Source: Erythroxylum novogranatense
Lineage: Eukaryota; Streptophyta; Magnoliopsida; Malpighiales; Erythroxylaceae
NCBI GenBank assembly: GCA_029891385.1
Contig: CM057227.1
Location: 57,971,567-58,035,566 of the forward strand
Direction: 5' to 3'
DNA: 64,000 nucleotides
Shown piece after piece: positions 1 through 11,201 of the stretch (its first letter is position 1; every line of letters begins with the position of its first letter). A model generated the notes under the pieces. It had not been told where the DNA came from. It did no database searches and saw only the letters and a list, made by a program, of their open reading frames with translations. The translations under genes were made by a program, and so were the position numbers.

Positions 1-1765
1 AAATAAAGAAAGGCATGTTTCATTTATTTGATGTTCTTTATGAATTGATATTGATCTTTAATCAAATTAATGAAGTCCATGATATATGACATAGCATGAA
101 GGAAATTATGATGTGATCATAATCCTGAGATTCCTATCATGTGCAATTATGTCAGTATCTAAATTCTCCCTAGTCATAGGATTAATGAGACTGGACATCA
201 TTAATCCGGACAAACTAGCATATGTTATACTCCTTGATTGGATCAAGCAATGAATCTCAGAAACTGTAAATATGAGATATTTAGAGTTGACATGTGGATG
301 CTTACTAGCGGTAGTAAGTACATTAGATGACCTGCCATGAGATCATCACATGGATGTCCTATTCTAATGTCAGTGATAATCTCATCATAGCAATGGTGCA
401 AGTATCCTTAGACTTGAGGTACTCAAGGATATCTTGGATATTGATTATGTGCTTTGACTCCATTGCTTGTTGCCTTTCAGAGGTTACTCATAGGGTGGTG
501 CTTGGGTGCGACTTGAGGTATTGAAGGTAATTGAGTAGCCAATAAAGGATTCATCACTTACGTGATAGCGAAGAGATACCTGACCTCTTATCGGGATCAT
601 TACTTTAAGTCTCTGTCGAACATAATTATGTCATGAAGAGGGTCTTCATGGACATATAAAGTAATGAGTCCTAAGACAGGAACTGATATCACTTGGGTTA
701 GACTTAGTCTAGTAAGAGTTGACACTTTGACCATACTCATAACCAAGTGGGGTATAGGATGTTGAAAGGACGAATTGCACAGTAATTGTCTATGGAAGGG
801 TTCGTGATCTGGTTCGTGATGAATTCATCAAACCAATTACTTTCCGGTCAATTGGGGGTCATGATGTGTTGCTAGACGCCGCTCATGACTTGCTCAGATT
901 AATTGTTAATCTAAGTGGCCAACATAACCGGGAACCTAAAGAGTCACACGCATAAGAGTGTTTCAGAGAATCCGTAAAATAGTATTGGACAGAGTTCCAT
1001 AATGGAGAGCATTAGGATTAAATGGATCCCGATGAGATTGGGATATGTCCCGATGAGATCGCGACATCAATATTGCTAAGAAAGGTTTAGAGTCATGTTT
1101 GATGCAAGGGGCGGCGAGTGGTAGGACCAACCCAGTTTGACTGGACCTCTTTAGCAATTATATATATATATATTAATTAATTAAGATTAATTAATTATAT
1201 ATATATAAGCATGTGGGACGTTGGAAAGGATGAGAAGATAAGAGCTTTGAAAAGTCAAAGCTTGATTTCTTTATTCATTTAATTAATGAATGGTCATTAA
1301 GCCTCCATTTGTAAGCATCTTAAGGCTAGTATTTTTAATTGTTAAAATAACTATAAGATGGCTTATTTGGGACAGGATGGACGACGATTTTTGGTAGGAT
1401 TAGAAGTTGAAAAACTTAATTGTTAAGTTTCCTTTGAAAAGTTGATTTTCAAGTCTTCTTCCTTAAGCATCATCGGATCTTCTCTTCTTCTCCAAGTGTT
1501 CCAAAGTCAATCTCAAGCTCTCCAAGGACAGAGGTAGGGTCTAGCAGCCTTTACTTTGTTCTAGCTATTCTCGGGTCAAAAGAGTTTGTCCCGGTTAGGT
1601 TTTCTGATCTCTGCGTGGATACCTTTAGAGATAGTCTCTATTGGCTATTCAGGTTTGAATCTTCATATAGACACATAGATCCTGGCCTTCGGGAAGGTCC
1701 CGGTAACAAAAATTTTTATTTTCCGCGCCTGGTACATGTGATGTACCTCCCGGGATTTTCCTACA
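1..1765 (+). repeat. 5' LTR of Copia-A1 (partial)
   Basis: Matches 7885-9647 almost base for base. By comparison with the complete 3' LTR, about 185 bp of its start is missing. It ends CCTACA, directly followed by the primer-binding site, which fixes the right edge. The missing part would contain the AAGTCGACTT array seen in the 3' LTR. Confidence 0.95.
1158..1209. promoter_or_regulatory. AT-rich palindrome in Copia-A LTR, candidate TATA region
   Basis: A (TA)n run, then TTAATTAATTAA, then its mirror and another (TA)n run: a roughly 50-bp almost perfect self-complementary AT block. The same block is at about 9040-9090 in the 3' LTR and reversed at about 45998-46054 and 53813-53870 in Copia-A2. 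Its place in mid-LTR, upstream of GC-richer sequence, suits a TATA region, but promoter function is inferred only. Confidence 0.45.
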
Positions 1766-1766
1766 G

Positions 1767-1779
1767 TGGTATCAGAGCC
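1767..1779 (+). other. Primer-binding site, tRNA-iMet type
   Basis: TGGTATCAGAGCC follows the LTR end with a one-base spacer. This is the standard 13-base complement to the 3' end of plant initiator methionine tRNA, used to prime minus-strand cDNA. Confidence 0.93.
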
Positions 1780-2891
1780 ACTTGTGTCGTGTATGAAGCT
1801 AAAACCCTAGCTAGGTCAGACTTCCTATTTGAATTTGACGTTGATGCATGTATGCTGTCCAAATTTCGAATTATTATAGGGATATGTTTTTCAAAAATTT
1901 TCTACCCAGAATTGTTCATAACATGTTATAGAATATGTCTGTGAAAGATGAGAATTTATCAATTTGTTTTGATATAGTTTTTCTATTTTATTCCCTAAGG
2001 TTCTAGATGCTGTTTTGTGACACATTCTGTGAACAGGCATGTGTATAAATTCGATAATAAATTTTAGAAATTTTTTTTTTCGGATTTTCCTTAACCAACA
2101 TGTCCCTAAGATGTTTTTGAATGTCTATGTGGATGGAAAAGTGTTTTCAAGGTGATTTGCTATTTATTCACGAATTTATTCTATGCTGTTGGGAATAGCT
2201 GTGTTGATGGACACAGATTTTGAATCGGTTTTGTTGCTTAGGTTGACTGAGTTTTTGATGGCTATAAATCCTGAAAAAATTCATGAAGCATGTTCTGAAC
2301 ATTTAGTAACCTATATAAGTTTCTCATAATTTATTGAAATTGTTTCAATGATTATTTCGAGCAATGTGTAGTACTTGGCAGTTTTGTGAAAATTGCTGGG
2401 ACTGTTTTGCTTGGCACAATTGAATGTGTATTTTTCAGTTCCAATGCCTTGGACAATTTTTAATGTTATTGAAAATGAGTTATCTTGATGTAGTATGCTT
2501 TCCAAACTGAATTGCTTGAAGTTGGTTTTCCAAGAATTTTCGGATGCCGAATAGGTCACATTAGCGTCTCGTTAGTGTATTTCATTATCTTGCTTGTTTT
2601 GGCCGTCATAATTTTTGTGACTTGTGCTGAAGTAATTTGATAACGTATGGACTAGCTAGAGATGCTTAGGGTGATAATTTGGTGTTTCCTGAATTGTTTG
2701 GATATTTATGAGTAATGACTCATTTTCAAGCTTTTCTTGTATGGTTTGACTGTATATGGCAATCATGTAACAATGAAGTGTTCATTGGTACATCAAATTA
2801 ATGATATTACCTTAGGTATGTTGGTATTGTGAATTGGGATTACATGGATTGAGGAATTAGCGATTAGAGATTATAGCAATTTTAGTTGGAT
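1780..2891 (+). other. Copia-A1 5' leader, first part
   Basis: Non-coding leader between primer site and dyad arrays. It is AT-rich with no domain I recognise; short open frames here are not shared in frame with the Copia-A2 leader (about 52140-53240 reversed), although the nucleotide sequence is. It probably holds the untranslated RNA leader and packaging signals, which is inference. Confidence 0.6.
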
Positions 2892-3020
2892 AAATCGACT
2901 TATACGGACATAAGTCGACTTGTTCAAGGTCTTGCCATAAGTCGACTTGTATCATGATATAAGGCGACTTGTGCGTCAAGCGAGGGCATAAAGGCGACTT
3001 GCATTCTTTGTAAGTTGACT
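2892..3020. repeat. Leader array of AAGTCGACTT-type palindromes
   Basis: Six copies or variants of the 10-bp palindrome AAGTCGACTT. Two are exact (2912-2921 and 2939-2948); the others are one-base variants with AATCGACTT, AGGCGACTT or AGTTGACTT cores. The homologous leader of Copia-A2 (51861-52139) has eight exact copies. The same word starts the LTR of this family. Confidence 0.85.
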
Positions 3021-3199
3021 TGTGACATGCTCAAGAGGGATGATGGATGATTATAAGGAAAGATTCAATGTGATTGATGAAACCTAAATCATTCCATATA
3101 GTCCTGGCGACTATAATCCTTGAACTTGAGTCTAGAGTTGAAATCCTCCTCGGTATATGAAAACTAACGCCTTCCATTAATATGGTAAGAACCAGAGTT

Positions 3200-3612
3200 C
3201 TTATAGGGTTGGGTTGTTGGGTAAACCCAAGCTCGCTCTATATGGATATGTTCGAACCATGAAAATGTGATTTTTGGATTAATAGGTTGGTTTTCACTAG
3301 AAGCGTTGGTTTGTTAAGTAAACTCAAGGTCAACGTGGACAGAGGCAAAATTGGGTAGCATACATCAGATGTATGCGCATCAAAGAGGTGATAACCCAAT
3401 GTAAGTGCACACATCAACAAATTGATAGCACGGATCGATAGTTGTGTCTAAGATGTAATTGGTATATTTGATACCTCCCGAGACATAAGGTGGCTTGTTG
3501 GGTAAACCCAAGGTCATGCTTAATGTCGGTTATCGATGATGCAATTGGTATGTTCGATACCTACCGATTGACCTAAGTTGTGGCTTGTTGGGTAAACCCA
3601 AGGTCATTCTTA
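3200..3612. repeat. Leader array of TTGGGTAAACCCAA hairpins
   Basis: About four dispersed copies of a unit reading roughly GTTGGGTAAACCCAAGGTCA, near 3206, 3308, 3493 and 3580. The core arms TTGGGT and ACCCAA are complementary around a two-base centre. Copies are separated by related sequence mentioning flanking phrases such as 'GTATGTTCGATACC'. The array is also present reversed in Copia-A2 at 51265-51660, with some arms mutated. Confidence 0.75.
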
Positions 3613-3791
3613 GCAATATCGGATATCAACCCACTAGGACATTATGTCATCTTGTTTCTTTGGCTTCGTAATGAGGGTTATGGATTCTATGAAACTAGTG
3701 GGAGCTTTTTGCATATCATTCAAGTCCTTATGATTATGCATCTTTTCTTATTCTAACATTCTTTCTCTCTTTCCGTTTAGGTTGGTTGAAG

Positions 3792-4570
3792 ATGTCTTCC
3801 AAAGTGTGAACTTCGCCGCTAATGGATTCCAACAAGTTAATCGGACGAATTTTCTTGATCGCTAAGGAATCGAGAATTGTTCTCGGATCGAGGAACCGAT
3901 ACATCCTAGATGTTTCACTTCAAATGCACTCTTGTCGATGTTTCGATGAGGATCGAAGGCATATCGTAAGCATCTAAAGGACGATGACATGGCTACTTGC
4001 ATTATGCTTGCCTCGATGTCACGAGCTACTGAAGCGAGACGAGTCCATGGATGCTCACACTATAGTATTTCATCTTAGGGAGTGTTTGATGAGCAAGCTC
4101 GATGCGAAAGGTTCGAGACCTCAAGGCTTCTCTTCACCACAAAGATGGCTCCAGGGGACATCTGGCATGCGAGATGCCACAAGATGAATGGCTATATTGA
4201 GAGATTGGCCGTCTTAGGTTTTGTAATGGATTATGAGTTAAGTATAGACTTAATTACGGTTGGATTGTCCGAGAGTTATTCACGGTTCGTGTTAAACTAT
4301 CGGATGAACCAAATATCCACAACAATACTGAGTGATCAATCTGCTCAAGACAAATGAAAGACTATCAAGAATGATAGTAAGCAAGTGCTAATGGTGGTGC
4401 TTCTTTTACGGTTCAAAGAAGAAAAGAACCCAAAGAAAAGAAGGCCAAGAAACCAAAGGAAGTGCCATCAAGAAGAAGACCAAAGAAGTCTGTCCCGAAA
4501 GGAACTTGCTTCCATTGTGATAAAGATGGCCATTGGGCGCAATTGCAAAGTCTATCTCGAGTCATCAAGC
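3792..4570 (+). pseudogene. Copia gag remnant with zinc knuckle
   Basis: Frames in this stretch give a gag of the UBN2/Retrotrans_gag type: a Ser-Met-Asp-Ala-His segment, then a helical region with ERLAVLGFVMDYELSIDLI at about 4195-4255. Near 4505-4550 there is a CCHC start (C-F-H-C-D-K-D-G-H-W) whose last Cys is lost to a one-base deletion. Gag forms the virus-like particle and binds element RNA. The frame is interrupted early, at the fifth or sixth codon after the best ATG (3792), and shifts again near 4190. The copy in A2 (50345-51080, minus) has the same domain in other broken frames. Confidence 0.8.
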
Positions 4571-4599
4571 GAAGAAGGCATCAAATGCCTCAACTACTT

Positions 4600-4815
4600 C
4601 AGTATGTATGTCATTGAGGTTAATCTCTGCTTCGATCACAACATTTGGGTATTTGATATTTGGTTGTGGCTCACACATATGTAATGATATCACGGGGCCT
4701 AAGGGACGATGAGCGACTCATGAAGGAGAAGTAGACTGCGTGTTGGAAATGGAGCAAGAGTTCTTTGCATTAGTCGTAGGAACCTATGTTTTGTCTCTCC
4801 CACCGGGCTTGCACT
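4600..4815 (+). pseudogene. Copia aspartic protease remnant
   Basis: The sequence around 4645-4690 reads as the copia protease active-site segment (Asp-Thr-Gly-x-Gly-Ser-His) once a one-base insertion after the Asp codon is noted; as it stands the frame is lost. Downstream, about 4820-4870 reads Phe-Val-Pro-Val-Leu-Thr-Lys-Asn-Ile-Leu-Ser, the usual end of this region. The protease would cleave the Gag-Pol polyprotein. Confidence 0.7.
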
Positions 4816-4819
4816 CGAA

Positions 4820-6008
4820 TTGGATGATTGTTATTTTGTACCCGTTTTGACAAAGAACATATTGTCTGTTTCTTGTTTAAATAGAGCTGGTTTCCATTTG
4901 AATTTTAATAGCAATGGTTGTTCTATTAATTCTAATGGAATGCTTTATGGTACTGGTACATTATGCAATGGAATTTACATATTAGATATGTCTTATCCAA
5001 TTATGAATGTCAATGACACCAAAAGACATAAAAGAGATAATTTAAAGTCAACTTACTTATGGCATTGTCGGCTGGGCCATATAAATGAGACACGCATCGC
5101 TAAGCTCCATAAGAGTGGCAGTTTAGGGTCATTTGATTATGAATCATATGACAAATGCGAATCTTGTTTATTAGGCAAGATGAATAAGTTACCCTTCAAG
5201 GGAAAGGGTGAACGAGCGACTGGAGTATTAGACCTAATACATTCAGATGTATGCAGTCCGATGTCCATCCATGCTAGAAGTGGTTGTCGTTACTTCATTA
5301 CCTTTATCGATGATTATTCTCAATATGGGTACTTGTATCTGATGAGATACAAATCTGAAGCGTTGAAAAGTTCAAACAATTCGAAATGAAGTAGAAAACC
5401 AACTTGGTAAAAGTATCAAGGCATTACGATCCGATCGTGGTGGAGAATACTTAGACCAACAGTTTCTGGATTATCTCAGAGATAATGGCATTTTATCTCA
5501 GTGGACTCCTCCTTACACACCACAACACAATGGTGTGGCTGAAAGGAGAAATGGAACCTTGTTGGACATGGTACGATCAATGATGGGTTTCGCAAGTTAC
5601 CAAAATCATTTTGGGGTATCGCTAGAGACATTTGTTTACTTGCTAAACGAGTTTCCTCTAAGGCAGATTGATGTTACTCCATATGAGATGTGGACTAACG
5701 AAAACCTTTTCTTTCTCATTTGAAAGTTTGGGGTTATCACCTTCGTGAAGCGGATTCAGTCAGATAAGCTTGAAGCAAAGTCTGACAAGTGTTTGTTTGT
5801 AGGATATCCTAAAGAGACCATGGGATATCAATTCTACCTTGCTGAGGAACAAAAGGTGTTTGTTTCAAAGCATGCTATCTTCTTAGAGAAAGAGTTTCTT
5901 CTGCAAGAAGACAGTGGGAGCAAAGTCGAACTTGAAGAAGTTCAAGATGCTCAAATGAACCTGAATCAACTGCTGAACTCGAGGCTGTCACTCATTCAGA
6001 TGAAGTAA
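4820..6008 (+). pseudogene. Copia pre-integrase and integrase remnant
   Basis: The 4820-5389 frame carries the gag-pre-integrase domain (LWHCRLGHINE, then CESCLLGKM, an HHCC-type zinc finger) and the first catalytic Asp region (FITFIDDYS). A frame change near 5389 leads to the second part: SDRGGEYLD with the second Asp and NGVAERRN with the catalytic Glu (about 5530). A third frame (5745-6008) holds the C-terminal segment with CLFVGYPKE. All three D, D and E positions are present, but in three different frames. Integrase would join the cDNA ends to the host target. Confidence 0.9.
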
Positions 6009-7130
6009 CAGTTCAACCTTCTACTACACACGAAGTTCGTAGGTCAAGTAGGATACGCACTATTCCCGAGAGATATGGATTTCTCGTAAGTGAACAGAAT
6101 GACGTATTGCTTATAGAAGATGATGAGCCTGCTACCTATGAAGAGGTTCTGAAAAGTTCAGAGTCTGAAAAATGGCTTTGTGCCATGAAAGATGAAATGG
6201 ATTCCATGTACCAAAACTAAGTATGGACTTTGGTTGATGCACCTGAAGGGATAAAACCTATAGGGTGCAAATGGGTTTTTAAGAAGAAAATCGACGTGGA
6301 TGGTAATGTGATTACTTATAAAGCAAGGCTTGTGGCCAAAGGATTTCGTCAAAGACAAGGAGTTGACTATGACGAGACCTTCAGCCCCGTAGCAATGCTT
6401 AAATCCATTAGGATACTCCTAGCCATTGTCGTTCATTATGATTATGAGATATGACAAATGGATGTGAAGACAACTTTCCTTAATAGAAATCTGGCCGAGG
6501 ATGTGTACATGACACAACCAGAGGGCTTCACTTCCATCGATGGCGAAAAGGTATGCAAGCTTCAGAAATCCATTTATGGATTGAAGTAAGCATCCAGGAG
6601 TTGGAACATCCGTTTTGATGAGTCAATCAAAGAGTTTGGTTTCTCACAAAATCCGGATGAACACTGTGTGTGCAAGAAGGTTAATGGGACTGCAATCGTA
6701 TTCCTTGTGTTATATGTAGATGACATATTATTACTCGGAAATGATGTTTCTATGTTGCAATCAGTTAAAATTTGGTTGTCCAAACAATTTGCGATGAAAG
6801 ACCTTGGTGAAGCAACTTTTATCCTCGGGATAAAGATTTATAGAGATAGATCGAAGAGGTTGCTTGGTCTTTCACAATCATCGTACATAGACAAGATGCT
6901 AAAGAGGTTTAGCATGGAGCAATCCAAGAGAGGGTTTCTTCCCATGTCTCATGGGATAACACTCTCGAAATCTATGTGTCCTAAGACACAAGATGAGAGG
7001 ATCGCATGGATCGATCCGTATCGCCCAGTAGTAGGATCGATCATGTATGCTATGTTATGTACGAGGCCCGATGTATCGCATGCTCGAAAGTGTCACGGCG
7101 ATACCAATCGGATCTGGTGAGGGTCATTTG
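6009..7130 (+). pseudogene. Copia reverse transcriptase remnant
   Basis: Recognisable RT_copia domain. GCKWVFKKK and ARLVAKGFRQRQGVDY lie near 6270-6370, FSPVAMLKSIR near 6380, and the catalytic YVDDILLLGND near 6715-6745. LGEATFILGIKI and CTRPDVSHA follow near 7060. In-frame stops replace conserved residues: near 6220 (before VWTLV), 6452 (the Trp before QMDVK) and 6587 (the Gln of the YGLKQ motif). Two of the three are simple C-to-T changes of CAA. The frame is lost near 7085. Confidence 0.92.
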
Positions 7131-7683
7131 GGTGGTATCAAGAATATCCTCAAGTACTTGCGAAGGACTAAGGATGTTTTCTTGATATATGGAGATGGAA
7201 ATCTCAAGTGAGCGGGCATCTGATGCCGTTTTCAATCGATAAGGATGATTCAAAATCCCAATCAGTTATGTTTTCACACCGAACGGCGGAGCGATTAGTT
7301 GGAAGAGTTCCAAACAAGAGACGCATCGCGATTCGACAATCGAGGCAGAGTACATTCTTTGCATCGAGGCAGCAAAGGAAGCTGTTGGATCAAGAAGTTC
7401 ATTACTGAACTTGGTGTGGTTCCTAGCTGTGATGGGCCCATACAGTTGTATTGTGACAACAATGGGGCTATTGCTCAGGCAAAGGAACCAAAGTCTCACC
7501 AACGATCTAAACACGTACTCCGCAGATATCATCGATTCGAGATCATTGCGGAGGTGATGTCACGATCGAGAGAATTCCCATAGAGCAGAACATTGCTGAT
7601 CCGTTGACGAAGCCATTGTCACAGAAGAGCTTTGATTCTCATGTACTCGCTTATGGTATTAGATACCAAGGCGATTGGCTTTA
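7131..7683 (+). pseudogene. Copia RNase H remnant and pol C terminus
   Basis: Segments in alternating frames match copia RNase H: ILKYLRRTKDVFL near 7145-7185, LYCDNNGAIAQAKEP near 7445-7490 and NIADPLTKPL near 7590. The domain degrades the RNA strand of the cDNA hybrid. The GHSDAS-type start is scrambled by indels near 7210-7300. The pol stop (TAG, about 7682) comes just before the polypurine tract. Confidence 0.85.
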
Positions 7684-7685
7684 GG

Positions 7686-7699
7686 TCAAGTGGGAGATT
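7686..7699 (+). other. Polypurine tract of Copia-A1
   Basis: CAAGTGGGAGAT directly precedes the LTR start. It is the usual copia plus-strand primer, and the same sequence is reversed beside the A2 3' LTR (47368-47379). Confidence 0.88.
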
Positions 7700-9647
7700 T
7701 GTAGGTGTAAGTCGACTTGTATGAAGATGTAAGTCGACTTATATCAGTTCGGTACTAATAAGTCGACTTGTATACCCGTGTAAGTCGACTTATGCATGTA
7801 CAGTACCGTGAGATTGTTAGAGTAGTGCCCTAAAGGCAATCCCCTTTAGCGCTTTTTTTCATAGTCATGTATGCACTTTATGAATAAATAAAGAAAGGCA
7901 TGTTTCATTTATTTGATGTTCTTTATGAATTGATATTGATCTTTAATCAAATTAATGAAGTCCATAATATATGACATAGCATGAAGGAAATTATGATGTG
8001 ATCATAATCACGAGATTCCTATCATGTGCAATTATGTCAAGATTCTAAATTCTCCTAGTCATAGGATTAATGAGACTGGACATCATTAATCCGACGGACT
8101 AGCATATGTTATACTCCTTGATTGGATCAAGCGGTGGATCTCGAAGCCGTAAATATGGGATATTTAGAGTTGACATGTGGATGCTTACTAGCGGTAGTAA
8201 GTACATTGGATGACCTGCCATGAGATCATCACATGGATGTCCTATTCTAATGTCAGTGATAATCTCATCATAGCAATGGTGCAAGTATCCTTAGACTTGA
8301 GGTATTCAAGGATATCTTGGATATTGATTCTGTGCTTTGACTCCATTCCTTGTTGCCTTTCAGAGGTTACTCATAGGGTGGTGCTTGGGTACGACTTGAG
8401 GTATTGAAGGTAATTGAGTAGCCAATAAAGGATTCATCACTTACGTGATAGCGTAAGAGATACCACAACCTCTTGTCAGGATCATTACTTTAAGTCTCTG
8501 GCCGGAGCATAATTATGTCATGAAGAGGGTCTTCATGGACATATAAAGTAATGAGTCCTAAGACGGGAACTGATATTACTTGGGCTAGACTTAGTCTAGT
8601 AAGAGTTGACACTTTGACCATACTCATAACCAAGTGGGGTATAGGATGTTGAAAGGACGAATTGCACAGTAATTGTCTATGGAAGGGTTCGTGATCTGGT
8701 TCGTGATGAATTCATTAAACCAATTACTTTCCGATCAATTGGGGTCATGATGTGTTGTTAGACGCCATGACTTGCTCAGATTAATTGTTAATCTAAGTGG
8801 CCAACATAACCGGAACCTAAAGGGTCACACGACAAGAGTGTTTCGAAAATCCGTAAAATAGTATTGGACAGAGTTCCATAATGGAGAGCATTAGGATTAA
8901 ATGGATCCCGATGAGATTGGGATATGTCCCGATGAGATCGCGACATCAATATTGCTAAGAAAGGTTTAGGAGTCTGCTTTGATCTTGGGGCCCGGCGGTA
9001 GGTAGGACCGACCCCAGTTTGACTGGACCTCTTTAGCAATTATATATATATAAATTAATTAATTAAGATTAATTAATTATATATATATAAGCATGTGGGA
9101 CGTTGGAAAGGATGAGAGGATAAGAGCTTTGAAAAGTCAAAGCTTGATTTCTTTATTCATTTAATTAATGAATGGTCATTAAGCCTCCATTTGTAAGCAT
9201 CTTAAGGCTAGTATTTTTAATTGTTAAAATAACTATAAGATGGCTTATTTGGGAGAGGATGGACGACGGTTTTTGCTAGGATTAGAAGTTGAAAAACTTA
9301 ATTGTTAAGTTTCCTTTGAAAAGTTGATTTTCAAGTCTTCTTCCTTAAGCATCATCGGATCTTCTCTTCTTCTCCAAGTGTTCCAAAGTCAATCTCAAGC
9401 TCTCCAAGGACAGAGGTAGGGTCTAGCAGCCTTTACTTTGTTCTAGCTATTCCCGGGTCAAAAGAGTTTGTCTCGGTTAGGTTTTCTGATCTCTACGTGG
9501 ATACCTTTAGAGATAGTCTCTATTGGCTATTCAGGTTTGAATCTTCATACAGACACATAGATCCTGGCCTTCGAGAAGGTCCCGGTAACAAAAATTTTTG
9601 TTTTTCGCGCCTGGTACATGTGATGTACCTCCCGGGATTTTCCTACA
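7700..9647 (+). repeat. 3' LTR of Copia-A1 (1,948 bp)
   Basis: Starts TGTAGG and ends CCTACA, a 6-bp terminal inverted repeat. The start is set by the polypurine tract and by the same boundary in Copia-A2. An inner TGTTAGAGTAGTGCCCTA at 7815 resembles the true start of other copia LTRs (compare solo LTR C, which begins TGTTAGTAGTGTGCCCTA on the minus strand). The first 115 bp therefore look like an extension that carries the palindrome array. AATAAATAAA near 7882 is a possible poly(A) signal. Confidence 0.93.
7709..7791. repeat. Four AAGTCGACTT palindromes at the LTR start
   Basis: Exact copies at 7709, 7731, 7760 and 7782, with start-to-start spacing of 22, 29 and 22 bp. The flanks alternate between GT and AT. 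In A2 the corresponding array is at 55087-55170 and 47277-47360, where one copy is widened into a perfect 24-bp palindrome. Confidence 0.93.
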
Positions 9648-9652
9648 GCTAT

Positions 9653-10103
9653 CAGCCACATAGAATCATAAAGTGGAGAGAAGCAACCATCTCAATCCGA
9701 GGTGAATCCAACAAATAGTAGTGAAATGACCTTGATTAGAGATAAAAAGCTTGAGAATCTTGAGAGGACTACTCAAGGGATTGCTAGCAAAGAAGAAATT
9801 GAGAAGGAGCTCGAAGGAGAAATGGAAATATCATTTAGCTCAAAGGTAAATATTGAGTCCCTAATTGTTGTTAAAACTAAATCGTCACCTTTGCCTAGTA
9901 GGTTAGAGAAACTAAACAAGGAGGAAAAAGGTGAAGAGATATTGGGAATTTTTTTAAAATGTAGGGATTCAGTAGAGATTAAAAGTTTGAAGATAGGGAA
10001 GACACTGAATGTAAGTGGTCATAAACTTAGGTCTTATCCTGAAAAACCACAAGTGGAAAAGGTAGAAGTTATGACACCTAAAGGCCATAATTTTTTCACT
10101 TGA
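9653..10103 (+). pseudogene. Tat/Athila-like gag-pol deletion remnant
   Basis: A frame open from about 9702 encodes 133 residues. Its middle (PLPSRLEKLNKEEKGEEI) looks like the gag-protease linker of Tat/Athila gypsy elements. Its end (VEIKSLKIGKTLNVSGHKLR) looks like the C terminus of their pol, normally more than a thousand residues further on. Protease, RT, RNase H and integrase are thus missing, which implies one large internal deletion close to 9965-9985. The following CTTGGGAGGTAACCTA (about 10149) is the motif commonly seen after pol in this lineage. Assignment is from memory of the family, not a search. Confidence 0.6.
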
Positions 10104-11201
10104 GAATAAAAATATGAAGATGAACCAACGACAATAAACAAACGTTCTACTTGGGAGGTAACCTAAGGGAAGTTTGTTTCTTTTCCTTTACATTTTTGCA
10201 TCTGCTAAGATTATCATGTCTGCTTTTAAGTTGTTTGTTTCTTATGTGCATGTGTGTTTTTAAGTTTGATTATTTCTTACATGTTGTTAAGTATTAAAAC
10301 AAAAAGAGAGGGAATCAAATTAAACAAAGAAAAAATTTCTCTTTTTTTATTACTTTTAGGAATATATAGTAATAATTAGAGAGTGAATTAACTCAAAAAG
10401 TTCATAGAAACTTGGGCATGCATTTTTACTCTTATGATTGGTTAATATACATTATCTTTAAAAGGGTAGTGACTAGAGGGAATATATAAGCTAGTGATAT
10501 TTTGAGCCTTTATAGATTAACACATCCATATCATTCTCCTTGTCTTTTGTTTGTGTGTGATCTTCAAGACATGTACTTCTTGACTTTGCTTTCATTTTCT
10601 ATTTGAGACTAAAATTTTATCACATGCGTTAACATGAAAATGATATAGGAATTCTTTGTTTTGTAAGCTACATTAACCAAATAGCCTACCTATTGATATG
10701 AATTTTCCTTTTGTTAAACCCCTTTAAGCTTTATTAGCCTTTTTGTTTTGTGCTAACCATATTATATGCCTTTAGCCTAACCAAATGTCCTACCTAAGCC
10801 TTAAAGCTAGCAAAGCATTTATTGATTTTTGATAATTATAGATGCACAAAATTATAAGTGTGGGGGTGTGCATATATACAAGTTGTTATAGGTTGTTATA
10901 ATTGTTGGAATGTAATTTTATGTCTTGCCAATGAATTCCAAGGTTGGTAAAACTTCTTTCAATTTTTATAAGAAAAAATAAAAAATAAAAAAAGAAAAGA
11001 AAATGATGTGTAAATTGTATAATGTTTTAGGGCATAGTTTGATATGTGTTTAGCCGTGAATTTGATCATTTAGTACGTGTTTAAGTTAGAATTGTGTTAG
11101 ATTGTTAATTTATTTGTGTTTAAGTGTTTTATAGGTTAGTATAAGTTTTTGAGCTTAAATATTTTATTTTTGTGGTACTTTGATGTGTTTGCTAGTGTTT
11201 C
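10104..11201 (+). other. 3' non-coding part of the Tat/Athila-like remnant
   Basis: AT-rich sequence with no coding domain. AAGTGTGGGGGTG near 10855-10867 resembles the polypurine tract of Athila/Tat elements, so the bases after it may be the start of their 3' LTR. A homopurine/homopolymer run is at 10975-11000. The stretch is cut on the right by solo LTR a. Confidence 0.45.

Larger units (their letters stand above)
1..9647 (+). mobile_element. Copia-A1, Ty1/copia LTR retrotransposon, left end outside window
   Basis: A full-size copia element whose 5' LTR is cut by the window edge. Visible parts in order are LTR (1-1765), tRNA-iMet primer site (1767-1779), a long leader with two dyad arrays, gag, protease, integrase, RT and RNase H remnants, polypurine tract, and 3' LTR (7700-9647). 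Gag-protease-integrase-RT-RNase H order defines Ty1/copia. The two LTRs are near-identical by eye but differ by many one-base indels. The reading frame has stops at conserved Gln and Trp positions, so the copy is not autonomous. The 5 bases after the 3' LTR (GCTAT, 9648-9652) would be the target duplication, but the left partner lies outside the window. Copia-A2 at 45450-55178 is a second copy on the other strand. Confidence 0.95.

Noticed and set aside
2892..3020. SalI-site clusters as cloning artefacts
   Set aside because: The GTCGAC sites are in the centre of longer palindromes with natural variants and recur in homologous positions of two independent copies.
10975..11000. Poly(A)/purine run as a retrogene tail
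   Set aside because: No upstream spliced gene copy or target duplication; it is in AT-rich non-coding remnant sequence.
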